This document shows, one piece after another, positions 53,612 to 63,002 of a DNA stretch of 64,000 bases. The notes beneath the pieces were generated by a model. That model had not been told where the DNA came from, did no database searches, and was given only the letters and a program-made list of their open reading frames with translations. Position 1 is the first letter of the stretch, and the number at the start of each line of letters is the position of its first letter. Source of the stretch: an uncultured Rhizobiaceae group bacterium (GTDB lineage Bacteria; Pseudomonadota; Alphaproteobacteria; Rhizobiales; Rhizobiaceae); the NCBI GenBank assembly GCA_938044775.1, contig CALIOE010000061.1:1-64000 (forward strand), in the 5' to 3' direction. The translations under genes and the position numbers were made by a program.

Positions 53612-54835
53612 ATGAGCGGACCCCTATCCGGTTTGAGGGTTATCGACCTGTCGCGAATTCTTGCCGGCCCGACCTTGACGCAAACGCTGGCGGATCTTGG
53701 TGCCGAAGTGATCAAGATCGAGCGACCTGGCAGAGGGGATGATACACGCACGTGGGGTCCGCCGTGGCTCAAGGATGAAGAGGGAAAAGAAACCGATCAG
53801 GCAGGATATTATCTGTCTGCCAACCGCGGCAAACATTCGTTAACAGTAGATATTGCCAGCCCTGAAGGTGCTGATCTGGTACGTGATCTCGTGCGGGACG
53901 CAGACTTTTTTGTTGAAAATTTCAAGGTCGGCGGTCTGGCCAAGGCAGGGCTTGACTATAACAGCTTGCGGGACATCAATCCGGGGCTGATTTACCTGTC
54001 TATCACCGGGTTTGGACAAACCGGCCCGGATGCCGGGCAGCCGGGTTACGACTATCTCATCCAGGCCCGTGGCGGACTCATGAGCATAACCGGCCACGAA
54101 GACAGCGATCCGGGAGCCGGACCCATGCGGGTTGGCGTGGGTATTTGCGATCTCCAAACCGGACTGATGGGGGGCATCGGCATGCTCGCGGCGCTGTATC
54201 ACCGGGAGAAAACCGGCCACGGACAGCACATCGATATAGCCCTGCTCGACACGCAAGTGTCTGGCCTGGTCAATCAGGCATTCAACTATCTGATCACTGA
54301 TCAGGTTCCGCGGCGCACTGGGGCCTGGCATCCAAACCTGGCGCCGTATCAACCCTTCGAAACGGCAGACGATCCGATCGTGGTGGCGGTGGGTAACGAT
54401 ACTCAGTTTGCCGACATGTGTCGTGTTGTCGGCACGCCGGCGCTGGTTGAGGATTCACGTTTCGCGCGGATGAAGGATCGCAACAAGAACCGGGCGGCGC
54501 TTGCTGCTCTGATCACAATTGAGACCCGCAAGAAACCGGCGTCGCATTGGCTATCTGAGCTGCCGTCAAACAATGTCCCGGCATGTCCGATCAACAATAT
54601 TGAACAGGTATTTGCAGACCCTCAGGTTGTAGAGCGAGGCATGCGATTGGAGCTTGACCATCCGCTGGCGGGTAAAGTGCCTGGTGTGGCCAATCCGCTG
54701 AAATTTTCTGAGACGAGAATTCAGTACTCCAAAGCGCCGCCGGTTCTTGGCGAAGACACGGACGATGTGTTGACAAGGGTCCTGGGGAAGAGCGCAGAAG
54801 AGGTGGCGAACTTAAAGGCCAAAGGCGTGATATAA
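53612..54835 (+). CDS. CaiB/BaiF-type CoA-transferase (class III)
   Basis: A 407-residue class III CoA-transferase. It begins MSGPLSGLRVIDLSRILAGP, the standard family start, with GADLVRDLVRDADFFVENFK holding the catalytic Asp region (about residue 85-100), LIYLSITGFGQTGPD and MRVGVGICDLQTGL. It moves CoA between carboxylic acids; donor and acceptor are unknown. ATG 53612 was chosen because the open frame upstream (to 53474) lacks family similarity. It is convergent with the hydrolase at 54863. Confidence 0.92.
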   Translation: MSGPLSGLRVIDLSRILAGPTLTQTLADLGAEVIKIERPGRGDDTRTWGPPWLKDEEGKETDQAGYYLSANRGKHSLTVDIASPEGADLVRDLVRDADFFVENFKVGGLAKAGLDYNSLRDINPGLIYLSITGFGQTGPDAGQPGYDYLIQARGGLMSITGHEDSDPGAGPMRVGVGICDLQTGLMGGIGMLAALYHREKTGHGQHIDIALLDTQVSGLVNQAFNYLITDQVPRRTGAWHPNLAPYQPFETADDPIVVAVGNDTQFADMCRVVGTPALVEDSRFARMKDRNKNRAALAALITIETRKKPASHWLSELPSNNVPACPINNIEQVFADPQVVERGMRLELDHPLAGKVPGVANPLKFSETRIQYSKAPPVLGEDTDDVLTRVLGKSAEEVANLKAKGVI

Positions 54836-54862
54836 TTGACCCCCCTTGGCCGCTGATTGGGC

Positions 54863-55789
54863 TCATCTGGCGATGTTGTTGTCCAGCCACGTGATGAAAT
54901 CTGAGGTGGTCTGATCGCGGTTTTTCTCGTTCAGGCTTTCGTGACGTGTGTCTTTTAACAAGTTGAAAGACACACTTTCCATCCCCCGGGCTTTCATTCG
55001 TTTCTCGATACTTGCCACTGCACGGCCGTTCTCAGAACAGGGATCTTCCTCGCCGGCCTGCAAATGGATCGGGAGATCTGCTGGAAGCTTGGACAGATGT
55101 TCATCACTTGCTGCGAAGCGAATGCCTTCGAGAACATCAAGCCACATGCCAATGGAAACATCGAATCCGCACAGCGGATCTTCGACATATTTGTCGACCT
55201 CGACAGTGTCGCGCGAAAGCCAGTCGAAATTGGTTCGGTTCGGCGCAAACACCTTGTTCCACGCATCAAAAGAGAGCCTGGCCGCGATCCCACTCGGCAC
55301 GTCGGACCCTTTGAAGAATCTCTCAAATCTGAGGATCGCTCCATAGAGAGTGACAAGTGCTCCGGTTTCAACACCGGCGTTCCAGAGTGCGGCGCCCGAT
55401 ACCATCAGCGGTGCCCGCAAAATGTGATTGAAAGCAATTATCGAACCCATTGAGTGTCCGAAACAGACGACAGGGACGTCCGGGTGCTTTTCCGTGATCA
55501 TGACATTCACTGCCGCCACGTCGCTTAGAACCTGATCCCATCCTGACTTTGGCGCAAAGATTCCAAGAGAAGTCCCGTCCGCCCGTGTATGGCCGTGACC
55601 GCGATGGTCCTGGGCATAGGTGCCGTAACCGGCTTCGGCGAGGCTTTCTGCAAACCGGCCGTAACGACCAGCATGTTCAGCCATACCGTGGTTCACATGG
55701 ACGATCGCCTTGGGGTTCGCTGGAACCAGGCGATAGAGGTTGAGTTCAGCTCCGCTCGGGGCATCAAAATTCTCGCCGAACCACGACAT
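54863..55789 (-). CDS. Alpha/beta hydrolase, monoacylglycerol-lipase / lysophospholipase type
   Basis: A 308-residue serine hydrolase: HGMAEHAGRY (oxyanion region), YAQDHRGHGHT, nucleophile elbow CFGHSMGSIIAF (Ser in GHSMG), an acid residue in QAGEEDPCS and a C-terminal His in TRHESLNE. It probably cleaves monoacylglycerols or lysophospholipids. ATG 55789 was chosen because it overlaps the stop codon of the SDR gene (TGATG), a coupling that the longer frame from 55828 would spoil. Confidence 0.92.
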   Translation of the reverse strand: MSWFGENFDAPSGAELNLYRLVPANPKAIVHVNHGMAEHAGRYGRFAESLAEAGYGTYAQDHRGHGHTRADGTSLGIFAPKSGWDQVLSDVAAVNVMITEKHPDVPVVCFGHSMGSIIAFNHILRAPLMVSGAALWNAGVETGALVTLYGAILRFERFFKGSDVPSGIAARLSFDAWNKVFAPNRTNFDWLSRDTVEVDKYVEDPLCGFDVSIGMWLDVLEGIRFAASDEHLSKLPADLPIHLQAGEEDPCSENGRAVASIEKRMKARGMESVSFNLLKDTRHESLNEKNRDQTTSDFITWLDNNIAR

Positions 55790-56484
55790 CAGAATTTTTC
55801 GACCCAGGGGCGCAGTTCGATCTCCCATGCCCAGCTTGATCGTGGTTGATCAAGGAAATGGAGATAGCTGTCAGCAATGGCATCGGGGTCGAGCATTGAA
55901 TCGGGATTGTCTGAAGCGTCGACCCGCTCGGGCCGGTTGGCGTTGCGAATGCCGCCATCGATCACAAAATGGCCAATGTGAATGCCTTGTGGATGCAATT
56001 CTCGCGCCAGGCTTTGCGCCAGTCCCCGCAACGCAAACTTGCCCATCGCGAAGGTTGAGGAATTTGGATATCCCTTTACCCCGGCCGAGGCGCCGGTGAA
56101 CAGGATCGCACCGTTGTTATGGGGCAACATCCGCTTTGCTGCCTGCTGCGCCATCAGAAATGCACCAAACGCCGTGGTCAGTATTGCTGATTTCACGGTC
56201 TCCGGATCAAGCTCCGTCACCGAGCCTCGCACCCGGGCCGACGGATTGTAGATGGCGACGTCGAGCGGCTCGCCGATCTCATCCGCTGCAGCAAACACTT
56301 TCTCCATGTCTTGAGAATTTGCGGCGTCACACCCTACCAGGACTGCATCTGTCTCCCTTTGCAAAGCATCCAGTTTGTCGACATTGCGGGCTGCCAGAAC
56401 CAATTTGTGCCCCCTGCTGTGAAGTTTGGTCGCCAGAGACGCCGAAAGTCCGGCACCGGCACCTATGATCACTGCTGTGCCCAT
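55789..56484 (-). CDS. Short-chain dehydrogenase/reductase
   Basis: A 231-residue SDR with GAGAGLSASLA at the nucleotide site, NPSARV in place of the usual NNAG, and an atypical catalytic segment: FTGASAGVKGYPNSSTFAMGK, where the YxxxK tyrosine is replaced by Phe (FAMGK). That loss may mean a catalytically altered or non-enzymatic member. It is translationally coupled to the lipase gene downstream. Confidence 0.85.
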   Translation of the reverse strand: MGTAVIIGAGAGLSASLATKLHSRGHKLVLAARNVDKLDALQRETDAVLVGCDAANSQDMEKVFAAADEIGEPLDVAIYNPSARVRGSVTELDPETVKSAILTTAFGAFLMAQQAAKRMLPHNNGAILFTGASAGVKGYPNSSTFAMGKFALRGLAQSLARELHPQGIHIGHFVIDGGIRNANRPERVDASDNPDSMLDPDAIADSYLHFLDQPRSSWAWEIELRPWVEKF

Positions 56485-56614
56485 GGCGATTTCTCCTTAC
56501 GTTCCCGATACTTCATCTTGTTTTAATAGTGGGCAGCCGCTAAATGGATTGCAACACACCCCAACAGCTTGCGCAGACTTATTGTCCGTCGCTTTTTTCG
56601 CGGAGACTTGCCCC

Positions 56615-58267
56615 ATGGCACGCCAGTTTATCTATCACATGCAGGGCCTCACAAAGCTCTATACCGGCGGAAAAAAGGTGCTCGACAACGTGCACTTGTC
56701 CTTCTATCCGGACGCAAAAATTGGCGTTTTGGGCCCAAACGGCGCCGGTAAGTCTACGCTGCTCAAGATAATGGCCGGTCTGGACAAGGAATGGACTGGC
56801 GAAGCATGGGCCGCCGAAGGCGCCAAAATTGGCTATCTGGAGCAAGAACCGCAGCTCGATGGTGACAAGACGGTGCGCGAAAACATCATGGCGGGTGTTA
56901 AGGACAAGACTGCGATCCTTGAGCGCTACAACGAGCTGATGATGAACTACTCTGACGAGACGGCGGACGAAGGCGCACGGCTCCAGGACCAGATTGACGC
57001 TGAGGGTCTCTGGGATCTTGATGCGAAGGTCGACATGGCCATGGACGCCTTGCGGTGTCCGCCCGGTGATGCAGATGTGAAGCCGCTTTCGGGCGGCGAG
57101 GCGCGCCGCGTCGCGCTCTGCCGGTTGCTGCTTTCCGAACCCGATCTCCTGCTGCTTGACGAACCAACCAACCATCTGGACGCCGAAACGGTTGCATGGC
57201 TTGAGAAACACCTGCGTGACTTTAAGGGCGCCGTCATGATCGTGACCCATGACCGTTATTTCCTGGACAACGTGACAGGCTGGATTCTCGAACTCGATCG
57301 CGGGCAGGGCATTCCCTACGAGGGCAATTACTCGGCTTATCTGGAGAAGAAGAAAAAGCGTATGATCCAGGAGGGTCGTGAGCAGGACAGCCGGATGCGC
57401 CAGCTGGAACGTGAGCGTGAATGGATGGGGCAGTCGCCGAAGGCGCGACAAGCCAAGTCCAAGGCCCGGATCAACAAATACAATGAACTTGTCGAAGCGG
57501 CCGATCAGCGCAAACCAACCGATACGCAGATCGTGATTCCGATCGCTGAGCGGCTGGGCAATGTCGTGATCGAAGCTGAGAACATCGCCAAGGGGTTTGG
57601 CGACAAACAACTTATCGAAGGGCTGAGTTTCAAGCTTCCTGCCGGTGGGATTGTGGGCATTATTGGCCCTAACGGAGCTGGTAAGTCGACCTTGTTCAAA
57701 ATGATAACGGGCCAGGAGAAACCTGATTCCGGCGCCCTTCGAATCGGCGATACAGTCAAACTCGGCTATGTTGATCAGAGCCGCGATAGCCTCAATCCGG
57801 ATGCCACTGTCTGGGAAGAAATTTCGGGCGGCGCTGAAGTGATCAAGCTCGGCAAGCACGAGGTCAACAGCCGCGCCTATGTCGGTTCGTTTAACTTTCG
57901 CAAAGCGGCCCAGCAGCAGAAAGTGGGAACGCTATCGGGTGGCCAGCGCAATCGGGTTCATCTCGCAAAGATGCTGAAATCGGGAGCGAATGTGCTGTTG
58001 CTCGATGAGCCGACAAATGACCTTGATACCGAGACGCTGTCCGCCCTGGAAGACGCGCTGGAAGAATTCGGCGGTTGTGCCGTGATCATTTCGCATGACC
58101 GTATGTTCCTCGACCGTCTTGCCACGCATATGCTCGCGTTTGAAGGCAACAGTCATGTGGAGTGGTTTGAAGGTAATTTCGAGGATTACGAGCAAGACAA
58201 AGTGAGGCGCCTGGGCGAAAATGCGCTGACGCCAAAACGCATTCACTTTAAACCGCTGGGTCGGTAG
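56615..58267 (+). CDS. ettA: Energy-dependent translational throttle protein EttA (ABC-F)
   Basis: A 550-residue ABC-F ATPase without transmembrane segments that binds the ribosomal E site and adjusts the first elongation step according to ATP/ADP. Two ATPase modules are visible: Walker [12 protein letters not shown] and [11 protein letters not shown], signature [11 protein letters not shown] and [11 protein letters not shown], Walker [13 protein letters not shown] and [12 protein letters not shown], and the arm and linker between. ATG 56615 gives the standard [14 protein letters not shown] start and follows CGGAG; the frame upstream is not conserved. Confidence 0.96.
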   Translation: MARQFIYHMQGLTKLYTGGKKVLDNVHLSFYPDAKIGVLGPNGAGKSTLLKIMAGLDKEWTGEAWAAEGAKIGYLEQEPQLDGDKTVRENIMAGVKDKTAILERYNELMMNYSDETADEGARLQDQIDAEGLWDLDAKVDMAMDALRCPPGDADVKPLSGGEARRVALCRLLLSEPDLLLLDEPTNHLDAETVAWLEKHLRDFKGAVMIVTHDRYFLDNVTGWILELDRGQGIPYEGNYSAYLEKKKKRMIQEGREQDSRMRQLEREREWMGQSPKARQAKSKARINKYNELVEAADQRKPTDTQIVIPIAERLGNVVIEAENIAKGFGDKQLIEGLSFKLPAGGIVGIIGPNGAGKSTLFKMITGQEKPDSGALRIGDTVKLGYVDQSRDSLNPDATVWEEISGGAEVIKLGKHEVNSRAYVGSFNFRKAAQQQKVGTLSGGQRNRVHLAKMLKSGANVLLLDEPTNDLDTETLSALEDALEEFGGCAVIISHDRMFLDRLATHMLAFEGNSHVEWFEGNFEDYEQDKVRRLGENALTPKRIHFKPLGR

Positions 58268-58294
58268 AGCCTGCGGGCTGAGAGAACCGGATTA

Positions 58295-59050
58295 TCAGGC
58301 TGCCAGCGCGAAATCTGCGGTTGGAAGCACCGTCAGAGGCGACTCGGTAGCGGAACCGAAGGAGCCGAAGAGCATGCGCCGTTCCATTGGAAGCGAACTG
58401 AAAAACGGGTATTTTGCCAGTACAGATTCCCGGCAGGCCTTAATTTCAGATGCATAAAGATGTATCGGAAAACTCATGCCATCATAGTAGCGCTCACCAG
58501 CAATCATTTTTGCTCCGGTGAGTCGGCGATAGAACGCCCCGTGACTGGGTCTAACTGACGAGAGACAGTAATCGACTTCGAAATGCTCTGACAGCATGGT
58601 TGCCAGCCTGACGGTGAGATACGGCAGGGCAGGATAGTCGCGCGAGGCATTTGCATCGATGGTCAACCGGCTTGGGTCGATCATCGTTTTGCCGGCCGCG
58701 AGCATCGGTTCCACCACATCCGGGTAGATGACCATCGATGCACCAAGCCGCTTCTCGAGCGTCAGATGCTGCAGCCTGATGGAACTGACCATCTGGTCGT
58801 TCATAAACAGACCAAACCGCATCACGTGCGGGTCGTCGTCAAGCTGGTCGTAGCTGAGTTTAGTGCTGTTTGGCCCGATCCAGCCATCGCGGAGATAGCA
58901 ATCGTAGCGGAACCGGTACAATGCTTCGATATCTTCGCTGGTTACCATTGGACGGTATTCAACCTGCCTCAGAAGACTGAGAACTGATTGCGAGAACGCT
59001 GAGTGTTTAGCGCCGGCAGTAGCCGTAGTTACTGAGTAAATGTGCCCCAT
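58295..59050 (-). CDS. FeeM-like N-acyltransferase (N-acyl amino acid synthase type, GNAT fold)
   Basis: A 251-residue cytoplasmic protein resembling the catalytic core of FeeM / LuxI-type N-acyl synthases: LYRFRYDCYLRDGWI (residues 44-58), DQMVSSIRLQHL, DPSRLTID (125-132) and RPSHGAFYRRLTGAKMI (167-183). FeeM-like enzymes join acyl chains from acyl-ACP to amino acids or amines, giving possible signals or membrane lipids. The substrate here is unknown. Its start region carries a palindrome overlapping the ribosome-binding site and a CtrA-type box. The GGDEF-EAL gene lies upstream on the same strand. Confidence 0.72.
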   Translation of the reverse strand: MGHIYSVTTATAGAKHSAFSQSVLSLLRQVEYRPMVTSEDIEALYRFRYDCYLRDGWIGPNSTKLSYDQLDDDPHVMRFGLFMNDQMVSSIRLQHLTLEKRLGASMVIYPDVVEPMLAAGKTMIDPSRLTIDANASRDYPALPYLTVRLATMLSEHFEVDYCLSSVRPSHGAFYRRLTGAKMIAGERYYDGMSFPIHLYASEIKACRESVLAKYPFFSSLPMERRMLFGSFGSATESPLTVLPTADFALAA

Positions 59051-59052
59051 TT

Positions 59053-59082
59053 ACAGTTGCCCCAACTGTTGTTGAAGGGGCA
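59053..59082. promoter_or_regulatory. Palindrome and alternative stem at the FeeM-like start
   Basis: ACAGTTG-CCC-CAACTGT (59053-59069, plus-strand reading) is a 7-base-arm palindrome three bases from the start codon. TGCCCC (58-63) can also pair with GGGGCA (59077-59082), so two mutually exclusive hairpins are possible, both involving the only purine-rich ribosome-binding stretch. It could be an operator or an RNA switch; which one is not decidable by eye. Confidence 0.5.
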
Positions 59083-59084
59083 TG

Positions 59085-59099
59085 TTAACAGTTTGTTAA
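59085..59099. promoter_or_regulatory. CtrA-type binding box (TTAA-N7-TTAA)
   Basis: TTAACAGTTTGTTAA matches the CtrA core consensus and lies 35-49 bases upstream of the FeeM-like start codon, where a promoter -35 region would be expected. Control by CtrA is inference. Confidence 0.5.
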
Positions 59100-59192
59100 G
59101 AATAGAAAAGGCCAATTTTAATAGAATTTTAGCCAAGTCGGTACGTGGTTAACGTCGCCGCCCGGTTTTTAGGCGCGTATAGAAGGTAATGC

Positions 59193-61508
59193 TTATGCAG
59201 TAAGGCTTTTGTTGGCGTCAGCGACGCGACCGTTGCTGGGAAAGGTCCGGTTGCTGAATTCAACGATGACGTCCTCATCAAGGGGCGCACCAAACAGGAA
59301 GCCTTGGAAGAGGTCGACTTCTACCTCGTCGCAAATGGTCTCAAGCTGTTCGGGCGTTTCAACCCCTTCGATAACCAGCTCCATTCCAACGTCCCTGGCG
59401 AGATGAGCAATTGCAGAGATAACTTTCAGGGTTTTATCGCTGTCGGCGATCTCCACCACAAACGAACGATCGATCTTGAGGCGATCCAATTCCAGCTTGT
59501 TCAGATAGCTCAACGAGGAATAGCCGACGCCAAAGTCATCCAACGCAACTCGAACGCCGAGCGCTCTGATGTCGTTCACCAGGCGCATTGTTTGCGGTTT
59601 GAGGTCGAGCAGCGAGGTTTCGGTTACCTCAACAATCAGGCGGGTAGCGGGCAGGCCTGATGAGGCCAGTGCGCTCTTAATGGTATCAAGTATGTCTCGG
59701 GTTCTGAAGTCGATTGCCGAGAGGTTGACCGAAACGCTGATGTCGCCTGGCAATCTGCTGCACGCCCTACAAGCCTTATGCAGCTGAATGTCCGTAATCT
59801 GTGAAATGAGACCGAGATCTTCAGCAATGGGGATGAACTCAGCCGGGCTGATGAAGCCGAGCTCCGCGTGATTCCAGCGACACAGTGCCTCGTAGCCACT
59901 GACCCGGCATTTAGACGTGCTGATAATCGGCTGGAAAACACAATGAAGCTGGTTGTTGGCAACTGCCTCCTTGAGATCAACAATAAGGCGCATTTGGCGC
60001 TGCATGTTCTGCTGCATATTGTCTTCAAAGATGCAGACATTGGTTCCGGTCAGGCGTTTGGCCTCGTATTGAGCGAAGTCGGCTTTTGAAATCAGTTCAT
60101 CGACCGACGCGTCTTGTTGCTTGTCGTAGGCCACTCCGACGCTGGCATCGACGTCAAGTTCAAGATCCAGAAATCTGTAGACACCCTCGACGCACTGGCC
60201 AATTTTTTGAGCATAGCTCTCTGCGATGTTCTGGTCGGCCGCGCCGAGCGGGAAGAACAGCACGAACTCGTCGCCGCCAAGTCTGCCGCAGATTCCAAGT
60301 GGCCCAAATGTATTCTGCAGCCGTCGCGCAACGCTTGTAAGAATCGCGTCCCCGGCAGGGTGGCCGTGGGTGTCGTTAATCGTTTTGAAGTTGTCCAGAT
60401 CGATCACGGCGATCAAAATGCTCTGATCTTCTGTCATTTCTTCGATCTGTTGACCGGTCTGTTCGAAAAACCAGCCGCGGTTGGAAAGGCCGGTCAGCGT
60501 ATCGTATCGCGCCATAGAAGCGATTTTGGCGTTGGCCGTTTCCTCAGCTGTAATGTCGTCAATACGAACAACGAGGTTCCCGTCTTCGCCTGCTTTGGTA
60601 ACGAAACGGAAAATCTGCCCAGTCGGCTTGTGCAGGATTACTTCCAGAGGATCGTCGCCGGTCCGCAGTTTCTGGAATTTGGTCTCAATCATGTCGGTCA
60701 TTTCCGCGTTGAGGCCAAATTCGCGGACCGTTAGCCTGAAAATATCCCTCGCACTTGGCGCCTCCTCGCTGTCCTCAAGATCGAGCCCGAGCATGTTACT
60801 GGCCTCGCTGTTGCTTACCTTGAGCCGCTTTTGCTCATCGAACATCAGCAGGCCATTTGGCATGGTCTCGACGGCAACTCCCAGCTCATCAGCTATTGTC
60901 GAAACCTGCGCTTCTCGATGGATGGCACTGTGCAGGACATTGCGAAGCGAAGTGGCCATCGGCATGACCGCCATGATGAATGTGCCGTAGAATGTGCCGA
61001 GAACCATCTCCTGCCATGTGCCGACCAGGAACAGCCCGACCACAATTGGCAGTCCGATTACGATAGACTGCGCGGCCACGAAACGCCGTGAGCCGAAGTT
61101 GCGGGCTGCAATTCCCACACTGTTTGTCAGTGCTACGGATATGGCTGCCATTTCAGTAAAGGGGTCGGTCGAAAATACGATTGCGAAAAAGCAGAATGCT
61201 CCCAGCAACATCGCCGTCAGCGTTCCTGCTACGATGCAGGCGCGGCGCCAGAACTTGAGCTGTTCCAGGGTATAGTTCTCGTGACCGTCGCGGAAGTAGA
61301 GGTCTCTGATCGCCAGACGGATGATGCCGGTCAGCAAGAACAGCACCGCAAAGACGGCAAATGTGTTCTCTCCGGATGAAATCATACACACGCCGGCAAT
61401 GACAGCGCCGCTTATGGCGCCAATGATTGTGGGCCCCTTAGCGCCATAGAGGGAATCCACAATTCCTTTCTGAAAATTCCAGTCGCGCTGGGTATGTGAA
61501 TTTCGCAT
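59193..61508 (-). CDS. Bifunctional diguanylate cyclase / c-di-GMP phosphodiesterase, membrane-anchored
   Basis: A 771-residue protein: six or so N-terminal transmembrane helices (about residues 20-195), a PAS-like segment (about 210-330, with PNGLLMFDEQKRLKVSNSEA), a GGDEF domain with an intact RLGGDEF active site and no RxxD inhibitory site, and an EAL domain with YEALCRW, DDFGVGYSSLSYL and LDRLKIDRSFV, so both activities may be present. It sets the level of cyclic di-GMP, controlling motility or biofilm. ATG 61508 was chosen because GGGG lies upstream; ATG 61535 is an alternative. Confidence 0.93.
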   Translation of the reverse strand: MRNSHTQRDWNFQKGIVDSLYGAKGPTIIGAISGAVIAGVCMISSGENTFAVFAVLFLLTGIIRLAIRDLYFRDGHENYTLEQLKFWRRACIVAGTLTAMLLGAFCFFAIVFSTDPFTEMAAISVALTNSVGIAARNFGSRRFVAAQSIVIGLPIVVGLFLVGTWQEMVLGTFYGTFIMAVMPMATSLRNVLHSAIHREAQVSTIADELGVAVETMPNGLLMFDEQKRLKVSNSEASNMLGLDLEDSEEAPSARDIFRLTVREFGLNAEMTDMIETKFQKLRTGDDPLEVILHKPTGQIFRFVTKAGEDGNLVVRIDDITAEETANAKIASMARYDTLTGLSNRGWFFEQTGQQIEEMTEDQSILIAVIDLDNFKTINDTHGHPAGDAILTSVARRLQNTFGPLGICGRLGGDEFVLFFPLGAADQNIAESYAQKIGQCVEGVYRFLDLELDVDASVGVAYDKQQDASVDELISKADFAQYEAKRLTGTNVCIFEDNMQQNMQRQMRLIVDLKEAVANNQLHCVFQPIISTSKCRVSGYEALCRWNHAELGFISPAEFIPIAEDLGLISQITDIQLHKACRACSRLPGDISVSVNLSAIDFRTRDILDTIKSALASSGLPATRLIVEVTETSLLDLKPQTMRLVNDIRALGVRVALDDFGVGYSSLSYLNKLELDRLKIDRSFVVEIADSDKTLKVISAIAHLARDVGMELVIEGVETPEQLETICDEVEVDLFQGFLFGAPLDEDVIVEFSNRTFPSNGRVADANKSLTA

Positions 61509-61681
61509 TGAAGTGCCCCGGAATTCCATAACCATTGGTAAAAAGAAAAACTTGAGGATTTATGAAGGAAAACACTCCGTTACGGTGCTTTTTGGCGCCG
61601 GATCCATCCGAATCCATGCACCCGGATACCGGCTTCTGGCGGGGCGTTGTGCCTTCATATCAGCTTCTATATCGTCTCGCG

Positions 61682-62596
61682 ATGAACACTGACCGTCCCC
61701 TTGCCGGCATGCTTCTCATGACAGGATTCTGCGTGCTCGCCCCGCTCGGGGACGCTATGGCTAAGCTCGTCGGCGGAAACGTCCCATTGCTGCAGCTATT
61801 GCTTGTCCGGTTTGGGATTCAGGCTTTGCTTCTGCTTCCGATCGTCTGGTTCACGGTCAGGACCTTGCGGAGCTCAAGGCGGGTTTTTCTGCTGACGTTT
61901 TATCGCACTATCCTGCATATTGCCGGTATCGGATGCATGTTTTTGTCTCTGCGCTATTTGCCGCTTGCTGATGCCGTGGCGATTGCCTTTGTGATGCCGT
62001 TGATCATGCTTCTGCTTGGAAAAACCTTTTTAAATGAAGATGTTGGTGCGCGTCGATTGATTGCGTGCATTGTTGGATTTGGAGGCACGCTGATGGTCGT
62101 GCAGCCGAGTTTTTCCGAAGTTGGCGCGCCTGCTTTGCTGCCGTTGGCGGTGGCGGTGGTTTTTGCTCTTTTCATGCTGGTGACACGGCAAATTGCCAGG
62201 GAAACTGACGCCATCAGTCTTCAGGCGATGAGCGGTGTCATGGCGACGATTGTCCTGTCGGCAGTTTATTTTTTGGCGCCAGCCGACGCAGTGGGCGACC
62301 TGGCACTGGTGAATCCGGAGCCGGGTGATGCAGTCTTGCTGGCAGCGATTGGTGTGCTTGGAACAGTCGCGCACCTGCTGATGACATGGTCGCTGCGTTT
62401 CGCTCCCGCTGCAACGCTGGCCCCGATGCAATATCTGGAGATCCCAATTGCCACACTCATTGGCTGGATTGTCTTTTCCGACCTCCCAAATGGTCTTGCC
62501 GCAATGGGTATCGCGGTTACTGTGGCTTCCGGTCTTTATGTCATTTCCCGCGAACGCGCTGCCGCGCGACCAGCCGTTCAAACGGTTCCCGTTTGA
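61682..62596 (+). CDS. EamA-domain (DMT superfamily) transporter
   Basis: A 304-residue inner-membrane transporter with ten predicted helices in two EamA repeats, the first repeat ending GGTLMVVQPSFSE. The substrate is unknown. The frame starts at ATG 61562 with a good GAGG Shine-Dalgarno sequence; I chose ATG 61682 because it gives normal family length and places the first helix (LLMTGFCVLAPLGDAMAKL) near the N-terminus. Its 3' end overlaps the convergent DUF2293 gene by 19 bases. Confidence 0.85.
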   Translation: MNTDRPLAGMLLMTGFCVLAPLGDAMAKLVGGNVPLLQLLLVRFGIQALLLLPIVWFTVRTLRSSRRVFLLTFYRTILHIAGIGCMFLSLRYLPLADAVAIAFVMPLIMLLLGKTFLNEDVGARRLIACIVGFGGTLMVVQPSFSEVGAPALLPLAVAVVFALFMLVTRQIARETDAISLQAMSGVMATIVLSAVYFLAPADAVGDLALVNPEPGDAVLLAAIGVLGTVAHLLMTWSLRFAPAATLAPMQYLEIPIATLIGWIVFSDLPNGLAAMGIAVTVASGLYVISRERAAARPAVQTVPV

Positions 62597-62922
62597 TCGT
62601 CGTTCGGCTGGGGTGACGCGAGTCGCCGTGAACTTCCCCAGTTCTCAAGGACGTGGTCAATCTCGTCTGCAACGAAATGCCGCGCAGAATCCTCGTCATA
62701 TCCCTCGTCTCTCAGGGCGTCGTAGTCCGTGTGGTTGTGGCGTATGTGGGCAATTGTTGCCAGAAAAGCCGCATCTCTTGGAGCCAAATCGCGCATGTGT
62801 CGCGCCCGGACGGCGAGGGCAATTGGCTCGAAATCGGCATAGGAGGCAAGCGGGATCAGTTCACGCAGGGCGCGGATGACCGCTTTCTGGCGTGGAGTAT
62901 TGGCTTTTACCATTGCGCGCAT
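62578..62922 (-). CDS. DUF2293 family protein
   Basis: A 114-residue protein with the DUF2293 core HIRHNHTDYDALRDEGYDED and ARHFVADEIDHVLENW. It has no known function. ATG 62922 or 62913 may be the start. It is convergent with the EamA gene, overlapping its end, and divergent from the ArsR-methyltransferase gene. Confidence 0.85.
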   Translation of the reverse strand: MRAMVKANTPRQKAVIRALRELIPLASYADFEPIALAVRARHMRDLAPRDAAFLATIAHIRHNHTDYDALRDEGYDEDSARHFVADEIDHVLENWGSSRRLASPQPNDDQTGTV

Positions 62923-63002
62923 CCTGTCTCATCCATTGACCACCTTGCAGGTTGGTGTAACACGAACGGGGCTTGCAGATTGCGGTGAACGAGAGGGGAA
63001 TC

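Noticed and set aside
56579-57859. A 426-residue open frame on the minus strand opposite ettA
   Set aside because: It lies wholly inside the conserved EttA gene in the antisense frame, and its Leu/Phe/His-rich composition is typical of a shadow frame.
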